Assembly (NCBI GenBank): GCA_033557685.1
Contig: JAWQRN010000188.1
Location: 1-34,822 of the forward strand
Direction: 5' to 3'
DNA from: Sperchopsis tessellata
Taxonomy: Eukaryota; Arthropoda; Insecta; Coleoptera; Hydrophilidae
DNA: 34,822 nt
Part shown: positions 1 to 10,498 of the stretch, in pieces
Layout: every line of letters starts with the position of its first letter
Numbering within the stretch: position 1 is the stretch's first letter
Program-made: the position numbers and the translations under genes
The notes under the pieces: generated by a model
Told to the model about the DNA's origin: nothing
Seen by the model: only the letters and a program-made list of their open reading frames with translations
The model's database searches: none

Positions 1-1476
1 TCATAAATTGTAAATAGGCTTAGATCCAAAAATAAAAGTAACATTTAACTATTTTGTTATCGTTTCAAATTCAACCCACTCAACACAGCTTTTACTTTTA
101 AATTTGTTTTAGAAAATAACAAGTAAACTTCAAAAATCAAATTAATACTGTCAAAGAACTACAGCACTTTAAAGGTTAAGCTTCCACAAACAGTAAACTC
201 TTCTAGTAGCTTTTTTTGTAAAGATATAAGATATATTTTAATCACTTTACGGCTTTAATTAAAATTTTAAGAAAAACTGTTTTTTTAAAATCTAAGTACA
301 AAGAAAACCACTAATATCTTTATATTTTCAAATAGGTCATAGCTTAAGGAAAAATTTGCAAAAAAATCTTAAAATTAAAAAAAATGAAAATATCTAAAAA
401 TATTTATATTTATTTTCTAATATACTTTGTGTCCTATTTAGAGTTTTTTAATGTTCATGGCATAGAAAACTTGCCTGAAAAATTTCAAAGCGTTATCTTT
501 AATAGTTTATGAGTAATTAAATTTTTTGTTTGCCTAGGCTACATTCGGTTGACGATCCCGAGGCCTAAAAACGCCGTAACACAAAAAAATCAATATAAAA
601 AAAAGTATCAGCTATATCTTCAAAAATTTTTGCATTTTTACTTAGGACATAGGAATGAACTTTTGTACAAAGTTTCATCAAAATCTGAGATGGTTTCATA
701 ACCTGAAGTTGTTGGGTGATTTGACGTGGAATGACTCAGAAATCATACAAATTTTTTGGGTCCGTTAAAAGGAAAAATGTTTTTAGTCAAGTTATATTCT
801 TTTTCAAAGTGGCCAGAAATATTTATAATGAATTCCATCAATAAAAATAATGAAAATTGTAATGATCCAGATTTTAAATCGAATTCTAAATTCAATACAC
901 AAAGCCATGATAAATCTACAAACGAAGAAGATAGTGTCGAGAAACAAGGGAAAGTGTGCGACAACAAAGTGGCGCAGAACGAGACTCACAATCAAACGAA
1001 AGTGACGTAGATTTGTGCACAAGAGACTACTGATGGCGGGTCATGATTTTCCAAAAAACAAATTAGAAAGCCTTCACGATTTTTATAGTGTTTTTGTTAG
1101 TTTTATCTTCAGATGGTGATGTCATGAACATTTAAATGTAGTTACTTTTTAATTGTAATGTTTCTTATTTTCTAGGATTGGCAATAGAATGATACCATGA
1201 AAAACGAAAACTTTTTTCGCCATCCTGTTGTGAACCTTCAAGTTGTAAATAAGTAAGTTATTATTTATTAAATCCAACAAATAGAACTTTAATTCAATAT
1301 ATCACAGTAAGATAGGCTAGAAGTATAGCTTCCAGCTGAATGTTGTACTGCGCATGGCAACCCAAAGACCAGAAGTAGCACACATGTCCAAGTTTGGTCA
1401 GAAAGAAGAAAATTTCAAAGGATCAAGTGTGACTAAACAACTCATTCTCGAACTCATAAAATAAATTTAATCTCAC
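1..1476. other. RSF1 intron (left part), no exon seen
   Basis: This sequence lies downstream of the last visible RSF1 exon and should be intron. I looked on the minus strand for the Cys-rich PHD finger that RSF1 proteins carry and did not find it, so the gene continues beyond the window edge. The stretch is very AT-rich. It holds one plus-strand integrase-like scrap (755-840). The segment around 330-700 has the look of an old non-autonomous transposon but cannot be assigned to a family. Confidence 0.6.
755..840 (+). mobile_element. Ty3/gypsy integrase scrap
   Basis: About 28 codons read GPLKGKMFL...SFSKWPEIFIMNSI. This resembles the segment after the first catalytic Asp in Ty3/gypsy integrases, and it resembles the matching part of the larger remnant at 29.3-31.2 kb (GPMKG...YSKWPEIFSMN). 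The frame stays open to 1010, but the later polar, Asn/Glu-rich residues do not look like integrase. It is a short relic of an element related to, but not the same as, the one at 29 kb. Confidence 0.5.
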
Positions 1477-2282
1477 CTTGACTTTCTACTTTCTCTTCTT
1501 TTGATACTCTTTCCCACTTTTCCACCAACTCTTGAACTTTCCCTTTTGAACAAAGAGCTTCAGAATCACAGTCAGAATCTTTAGATGAAACATCAGTAGG
1601 AACTATTGGCTGTTTATTATCACTATCACTTGTTACCTTGTCCCCATCATCAGTTCTATTTTTTATATCACTTGCACTGGACCCCGAACAAGGAGATTCA
1701 TCATTAATCACAGGTTTACCAACATCCCATCGAGACTTTTTACTAGGACTTTTCAGCACATTTATTTTGCTATTACTAGTTTTAACATCAATAATTGTCC
1801 CTAATTTATATTGGTTTTTAAAAGTAGAAATGTTTTTACAAGAATCAACTTCATCAGCTGTGTTTGCACATTCACTACTTGTAATACTGTCAGCACCTGT
1901 AAGTTTACTAGAAGAGGAAGACTCAGTTATTTCATCTTTAGAGACAGGTTGCTCATTAGGAATGGAATTTTGTGAATCTGACAATGATTCTTGACTATTT
2001 ACAGCTAACGTTTGATCGGCTTCTGATTTTTCAGTAATAGGTTCATTACCAGCATCACAGTCTGCCCCACTTCCAAACCCCGTTACAAACATAACATGCT
2101 CCTCAATTGCTTCACCAACAATTGGAGATTCGTCTTCATATTCATTTTGGACATTTTCAGACTTATTGCTTGCTCCTGACCCTTCACCTCGAATAAGCAT
2201 CACAGGTTCTTCAATTTCATCTTCCATTTCGTCATCTTCATAATCCTCATCATCGTCATCCACAAACGGGTGTTGAAACAAT
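1477..2282 (-). CDS. RSF1 coding exon 5 (acidic)
   Basis: The acceptor ends GTTGCAG and the donor is GTGAGA. The phase matches exon 4, with a split Arg codon. It encodes LFQHPFVDDDDEDYEDDEMEDE and then two related glycine motifs, EEPVMLIRGEGSGA and EEHVMFVTGFGSGADC, separated by about 35 residues. A Ser/Asp-rich tail ends VEKWERVSKEEKVESQG. Such acidic stretches with GEGSG motifs fit the middle of arthropod RSF1, but the assignment to RSF1 rests mostly on splice phase and order. Confidence 0.75.
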
Positions 2283-5200
2283 CTGCAACAAAAATAAAAA
2301 ACATATGCTTACAAAAAAAAAAATTAAGAAAAAGTGCACAATTATACAGGAATTTTTTTTGCTAATGTAAGCATGTACTATTTAACAATAATTTGTCGCC
2401 ACAAATAAAAAGTTTACAAGTGGGAAAAAATATATTAGGTATTCATATCTCAGATTTTAACAGATAAACATAAAAGACAGCTTGATATGATAACATGGCC
2501 TGATAGAGCTAAAAATATATGATAAAAGCAGAAGAGATGCCTCATTTTTAGTCTATTCTAGGAAACTTTACACGATGGCACTGTCATTCACAAACTACCC
2601 ACATCAACAACTGAAATAACTGAGATAATTCAAGTTATTGTAAAGGTAAGAATATATTGTAGATATTAGTATTAACTGTATTTATCAACAATACAGATAT
2701 CAATAGGGTTTGGCATCTCTCTCAATGAAAGGGATACCTGGATTATGCAAAGATACTGAATCTATTATTTTGCTTATTAACAACATTTAAAAGAAAATGT
2801 GTTCAGGTCAAACCTAGGAGAATGCATCAAACATCAAAAAATGTTGATTGGTTACGGTGGATCAAATGTTACAAAAAATGCTCCAGGGATGATATACCTG
2901 AGTTACTCAATAAACATATCCAGAATTAGTATCTCTCCTTTTTGTATGTGGCATCACACCTGAGAGTGGGAGAAAGATGCTGCTGTGATTACATATATTA
3001 TACTGGTATTTTTTTCTTTCTGTTCAGAATTTTCGCAGTATTTAATAGGTTCAAAAAGAGATAATTGTTTCCTACTTCCAAATATAAATGCAAAACAACA
3101 AAAATTACCATTGTCATTAAAATGTGCGGTATCTCAAGCACACATAAAATATTTACGACACATGATGAGAATGCACAAAAGCAGAACAAATAAAAAGAAA
3201 AGTACCCTGAACCGAGGATTGTACCAGTGACTACATGTAGATGACCAACTTAATGGATATGCATGAAAGTACAGTAGATTCCAAGGCTTTTTGTGATACA
3301 CATTCTTCAACTCCAAACGAACAACTTTATTTTTACATACACATATATATTCATCATTCAACTTACGGCACTGACAATGGATATACACGGACCTGAAGTA
3401 AATATACTTTGGATTTACACAAGTGGATGTAGTTGCACATACTTTTAACTAACGCTAAGCCCCACAGGCAAAATAAGAAGTATATTAAGGTAAGACTTTA
3501 AGGAAATAGTACATATAAGGTGTATAAGATAAGTGAACTATAATAAAAACTTGAGAGAAAAGGGCCATAATTTTTTATACATCAACACTAAAACGTTAAC
3601 CGTGAGTGCTAATTAAATGAGCAATATAACAAACAGGACAAGTGTCATGAAAACATTTAGAGAACATTTTATTACATATTAAATTAAATCAAATCAAATA
3701 TATTGCATGATCAGCCAAGCAAATAAACATAAGTGCCATCTGACTCCTTGAAATACGCAGTACAAAATTTGAACCACTAAAAAACTGACCCGAGTGGTAA
3801 CGACAAAATTTGGGAACGAGTGCTGTTAAAATGTTTACCTCAAGTTTGGCAAATAAAAATCGCAACTTATTTTACGAGTGTACAACTTATACAAGATCTT
3901 TTCTAATAACAATATATATACTTATGGAACCGTAAATATTGGAAAATAATTTCTAAAAAGCTTCTCTTTAGACAAAAACATGAAAAAGGTGATTGTAAGT
4001 CGGTTAGCAGCAATACAGGTTTGTCAACATTCCAATGGAAAGACAACAGGTCAATACACAAATAGTACACTAGTAAACAGGAAGCATTAGGATGGAACTA
4101 AAGCTTTTACCGATTATAATAAATACATGAATGGTGTGGATAAATTTGACCAACTAAACACAGTTTATGATATAAATGATAAAAGTAAAAACTGGTGGCA
4201 CAGAATTATTTTTTTTTTTTCATTCTTGATGGTGAAGTTGTATATTCTTATTATTATTACTTGGAAAACCTAAAATACTGAAAAACTATAGAAGAAATGT
4301 AATAGAGAGTCTAGTTGTGAAACAATTTGTACAATTATCACTTCCTACGATGATTTAAATACAATGAAAAAAGCAAAATGTCCTTCCAATACTATCACCA
4401 CAAAAACAAAAATTAAATTTTAAAGTATGATGGCTTAAAAAATAACCAACAAATTTTTTATTGCAAAGGTAGCCATTTTGTTTTTATAATTTTTCAATGA
4501 TTATTACGTTTATACGCCATAAATAATAACTAAAAAAATATTTTTTTCCCTGTATCTTAAGGGTCTTTTTTTCATTGTATTCCCATACCTTAAAACATTA
4601 ACAATGACAAGTTATATAGAAGATTGTGAAAAACAGTGTTGATTCCATCTTCCATTGACTTCTTGCGACCTAGAGGTAATAGAAAAGGTGAATGGGAAAG
4701 AGTTTATGTCCATAAGTATTTGAAGAAAATTCCATTTAAAGTTTAATGTCTAGTACTTTCACATTCACATCTTCCATAATCATTAACAAGTATATTAAAA
4801 ATAGTTGATCATATAATTATGATAATTTCAGACTTAAAACCTTCTTCCATACAGAGATTTGATCTTACACAAAAAATGAACATAAACCCTTCACTTATCA
4901 TTTCACCGAAAACATACACAATTTGCAAAATGGTGCAAATCTAGTGAAATTATAAATAAAAAAGCACACGAGATGAATATAAATTAAAGCACTATTAATA
5001 ATATTTACAAAGATTATATTGCTTTCCAAAAATTATTTACCTGTTATTCATTAATGTTGGTATATCCATCTCCATGCGTGGTCGTTTATAATTATTTATG
5101 TCATGATAACCAGGCATAGAACGTTTATGAGCATCTACAGGAGCTCTAATCATAGGATTTCCATACACGGGAACATTGAGAGGTATGCGACTCATATCAG

Positions 5201-8200
5201 GCATTGGGGGTGGCAAGGGCTTTTTCTGTTCCATTTGCGGTTTTGCCATAAGTTCATTTAATGGTTTAATGCGTAAAGATATAGGTTTTGTGCTCAAATC
5301 TAAACCAGAACTACTTTGTACAGGTTTAATAGAAAGTTCACTTCTTTTCTCAAGTTGAGCTAATGGTGATGCCATTTTAGAAGCAGCTATTGAAGATAAA
5401 TTTAAAGCTATTGAGTCCAGCTTTTTAGAACTAGGTACATCATTTAGTTTTCCTTTTACTCTTAGACCAATATCTTTTACAGCCATTTTCGATGAATCTA
5501 TTTCCTTAGGCTTTGGAACAATTGAAATTTCTAATTGCTTCTTTATAATTTCATTAACTTGTGGGAGAATTTCCGCTTTTGAAGAACCAACATCTTTCAA
5601 AGCTTCATTATTTATAAAAATATCCTTCTTTTGCTGAGTTTCATTAGCTCTGAAAGCCTCTTTCTCTTTCAAGGCTTCTTTTATTTTCATTGCTTCAATT
5701 TCTTTTAGTTTGATTGCCTCAATTTCTTTTAATTTCATTACCTCAATTTCTTTTAATTTCATTGCCTCAATTTCTTTAAGTTTCAATGCCTGGATTTCTT
5801 TTTCTTTTGCAAGTTGCTTTTGCATTAACTTTTCTTTTTGTTTTTCAATTTCCTTTTGTTTTTCAATTTCCTTTTGTTTTTCAATTTCTTTTTGTCTTTC
5901 TATTTCCTTTTGTTTTTCTATTTCATTCTGTTTTTCAATTTCTTTTCGTTTTTCAATTTCTTTATGTTTTTCATTTTCTTTCTCAATTTCCTTTTGTATC
6001 TCAATTTCTTTTTGTTTATCAATTCCTTTTTGTATCTCAACTTCTTTTTGTTTTAAAATTTGTTCTCTTTCTTTTTGTTTGGTTATTTCTTTTAGTTCAT
6101 TGTGGTGCACAATTTCCTTTTCTTTCGATAATTCATTTTCTTTGTGTATGACTGTGTTTTTCTCTGTTTTATTTTCTGAATCTTTTATAGAAGTAATACT
6201 TTTCACAGAAATTGATTCTGAAGTGCTGTTATAATTTGAGTCAGGTGGCTGGTTCTCACATTTTTTAATTATTTCTGTTTCTTCAACGGCAATTTTTCCT
6301 ATCACTTCATCTTTCGAGACGTTTATTTCTGATTCATCTAATTTTTTTTTTTCAGAGTTGTCATCTATTTTAACTGTATTATCACATAAAATATCTTTTA
6401 TTTTATCTAAATCCACTTTTATATTTTCCGTTTCTATATCTGAAGGTTTTGATAGATCATTTTCAGATTGACCGGTGTCAATTGCAGGTTTCTCTACTTC
6501 TAAGCTGCTACTATCTTCGTTGACAATAGCTTCTGATCCAACTGTTACAGAATCACCAGAACTTAACTGAGAAATCAATGAGACCAATCCATCCCTATCC
6601 CTATTAAGGCAAATTAAAAACAAAATTAGCATAATTTGATTAAATGATTCTTGAGTATTGAATTTAATAATAAAAGTCAATGGAATTAGGCAATATTAAC
6701 ACAATTACAAGTTCAACTAGTAAAATGTAATAACACCAGAAAAATATTTTAGATTAACTTACTTTGCAACTAGTGCCCACGTTTCTTCATCAACATCTTC
6801 TTTGTATACTCGAACTGTGCAATTCTCATCACATTGATACCAATATGAATGGCCCAGCTTATCTTTCCCTAAAGGCCGGGAACGCAATTCTTCAGCTGTC
6901 ATTTTATTTATGTCAGTTTTAAACTTAGGATTAAAATCAAACTGCATTTCAAGTAATAGCTAAAAACAAGAAAAACAATATAGTTCATTCATAACAATTA
7001 CGTTGTATTATTTTCATGTTCTTTGTTAACATGAGATACTGAAGTTGTACACCATTTTTTAATTGTATTATATAATGAACGTTTCAATATAATTTGAAAA
7101 TTGTGTCTTTGTTGTATATCAAGAAAAAGTCAATTTAAAAAAGACAAATCTGCCATTTTGCATTCCAATGGCTATCTTAAGCATACAAATACATGCGACA
7201 CCGATTCTGATGTAAATTGTATTCTCATGAAAGCATAACTTTTTCATTGATTTTGCCTGTCAGATGGTGTGCGTTCTTATAACTATTTTGATATAAGCTG
7301 AAATGGTTACAGTTATCCCTTGATTTTCACAATTGGTTAATAAGTTTTTAAATAATTTTACGCATTTAAAAATTCGTCAATATTGGGAGTTGCCTGCTTT
7401 CTTCGTGCGTCTGAAATTTATATGAAGAATATCCATACAGGTAGTATTCATGCTTTGAATGATTACTTTAATTTGTATTAATTAAGTAAACGATAAAACA
7501 ACTAGTAGAAACAGAAATAACAGACTGCTATAATTCACGAGTGTTTATGCAATGTGACCTAAAGTTGACATAACGTCATAAGTGACCGATGTTGATGGTG
7601 CATGTGATAATGAATTTGAAGAATAAATTATTAATTTTCTTTTTTATAAATAATCTTTACATAAAACAAATTTGTATAAAATTTTCCTAAGTCAAAAGAA
7701 AAAAACTGTAAGGAATTTAAGCGAATTAGCCACTTTATATAAGTTTAAATGGCGCCATTTTCATGGAACTTCTGCAGAACTTTATAACTGTGTAAATTGT
7801 TTATTCTTTGTATTTTTTTCTTTGTTATAAACATTCTTTATATAAAAACGAGTTTCTATAAAGTTTTCTAAAGTCAAAAGAGTAAAACGTTTAGAAATTT
7901 GGGCACATTAGCTGTTTTATATGATTTAAACTCATATAAAACGTATTTTATGAGTTTAAATTATGCCAATTTTTTATCTTATGTACCACCTAAACATATA
8001 TTATTACAGTACTGTGTGGATACATATTTCTTCTAATGCTATGGCTGTCACTAACGCCTGTTTTTTTAATTACGTCCATTGTAATTTTATAATGTTAAAT
8101 TTAATTTAAATCCCAAAAACAATGGCAGTGAAGAGAGAGTGGATTTTAGTACAAAAGATAAATTGTGTCCTATAGAAATATATAAGCTTACTTGTCCAAT

Positions 8201-10441
8201 AATTTCAAACATTTTAATGAAATTATGCCCATCTTCAAGCTGTTATCCAACTTACTTGTGTAGAATTTCAACATAATTCCATATTTCGCCCTCATAATAT
8301 CAATGTGATTTTCTAATTGTTCAATGAAATATTAAGCAAATTTCTTAAATGAGTGCTGACCAAATTTTTTTCTAAATTAAATTTATAGAATATGTCAAAG
8401 GATAAAAGCAGTAAAATTAGAAGTACGGTCCAGAAAGAAGACACCAGAAAGAAAATGCAAAACAGTAGTTAGTTTCGTTCAAACAGGCCAGCATTCTTCT
8501 TCAAAAAGCTAATGATCTTGCTGAAAAACTAAACATGGAGTTTAAGGTAATGGATGGTAAAGCTGGGTCAAAGTTGATCGAAAAATCAATCATTGATCAG
8601 CGACCTGAATGTGACTGAGCACAGACCCTTTTTTAGTGCTATTATTTACTCTCTTAACATAGTTTATCTTATATCACTTATTATTTCATTTAATGGTTTC
8701 AATCAAGTAACTATAGAGGTTTATTTTTGTTTTGATTATTAAGCTAATCATATCTGATCTATAAATTGTACAATAAAGATAATAAATTTTGTTATAGATA
8801 TTTTGTTTCCTCTCAATGCTACATTCACAATAATATAAAATTTGTAAATAATTAAGGTGATTAAGTAAATATGCTCAGAAATTAATTGGAAAATGTTACT
8901 GTACAGAATATGAACTTCTATAAAATTTATGACTTAATGATTGCAATAAATCATCTTATAAAAAATCTCATCCTATACACCTTGGCACAAGATAGGTCTT
9001 TTATGTTGGGGTAGAGTCCCGCTCGCCCGAGATTGGAGCTCATCATAGCGCTGACTACAGGTGTGAAAGTATAACAGGGTCGCTCATCCACGCAGTGACT
9101 GAGCAAAAAATCTGCTACCCCACTAGAAGACAAATACATGGCTACCGGTAGCCATTTTTATTCATCTATTTATCTGTATGTCAAGAAACAATATACAGTA
9201 ATCTGTCGATTTAACTGTCTAATAGGGGGAGGGGTTGAACGGTAAATATGAATGTCCGTTAAACTCAAGACATCACATTTACAGCAACCAAGAACACTTT
9301 AGTAAGTCAGAAAATGAAAATATTTAAGTTAATATAAATATGTAACACAGAAATAATACAAATATGTAAAGTGAAAATGCACATCAACAATTGCTTCCGA
9401 CATATTTTGTAAACAAGAAAAAACAATACAGAAACAATCTATTCAGTTGGAAATATAGGGGAGAAGCACCGATGTCGAACGATCGAAAAAATGTTCAAGT
9501 AGGCGACTAGCAGCAGAAAATTTTCTAAACCATTATGAATAGTTTTTTGTCTTTTTTTAATAATCGTCCTCTAAATCCGAAGTCCATTAAACCTAGGTTC
9601 GTTAAATAGAAGGTTATCTTATAAACATATACTTAAAATTTTGTTTCATGTTATATGAAAAATGACATAATGCAGCATGAACAATGATTAGGTTTTCATT
9701 GTTTGTTTAAGTTTTGAAACTTAATTAATCAATTGAGTGTTAAAATATAACTAAACATACAAATACTGTCATTTACACAAAACTTATTCCAACAAGATGC
9801 ATTTTAAAAAGTAAAACTACATATTTGTGAATGGTTTTTCTCCGGTAATAACAATAATAAGCGTTAACTTCAGCATACATATTAAAGAATATAATATTAT
9901 AAATATTATCTGAAAACTGAGCTAAAGTACAGTATAATTTAATAACCAGGTATTAAAACTTTAAAGATATCTAAAAATTCAAAGGATCAATCATTGATCA
10001 AGGACTGTTTGATCTTCAATCAAGGATCAAATAATTGATCGTCAATCAATCAATCTAAAAGTTCAATCACATGCTTCAGATAGATCTTTCGACTTAGCTT
10101 CAATGAATGGATGACTAACAAGATATACATGCTATTTTGTATTAAAAAGCTTCTCGGAGAAAAATTTAATTCTGATGGATTTTAAAATATATAAATATAT
10201 AAATAAGTATACATATACATATATATATATATATATATATGCAGCAGATGATTTTCGAGTTTTATCCCACGTATGTACTTTTTCGTTCTGAAAAGAACGA
10301 GCTTTTGGATAAGCTTTCGGCCGATATCCTTCGGCCATCATCAAATCGACATTCGCTAGCTATGCTAACAAGAAGCACATACGTGGGATAAAAATCGAAA
10401 ATCATCTGCTGCATACAACACCCACGAAAGCATCCGTACCA

Positions 10442-10498
<57 letters not shown>

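Noticed and set aside
5710..6234. Long plus-strand open frames rich in Phe and Ser opposite RSF1 exon 4
   Set aside because: They are the reverse of the KEIE repeats. Lys and Glu codons read backward as Phe, Leu and Ser codons. There is no domain or start support.
8396..8600. Functional CENP-B/Tigger DNA-binding domain
   Set aside because: Only about 20 residues resemble the helix-turn-helix, with stop codons on either side. It is too weak to annotate as a gene.
8560..10075. DNA transposon bounded by CAATCATTGATCA words at 8588 and 9988
   Set aside because: The words are in direct orientation and the flanking sequence does not continue the match, so they are not terminal inverted repeats.
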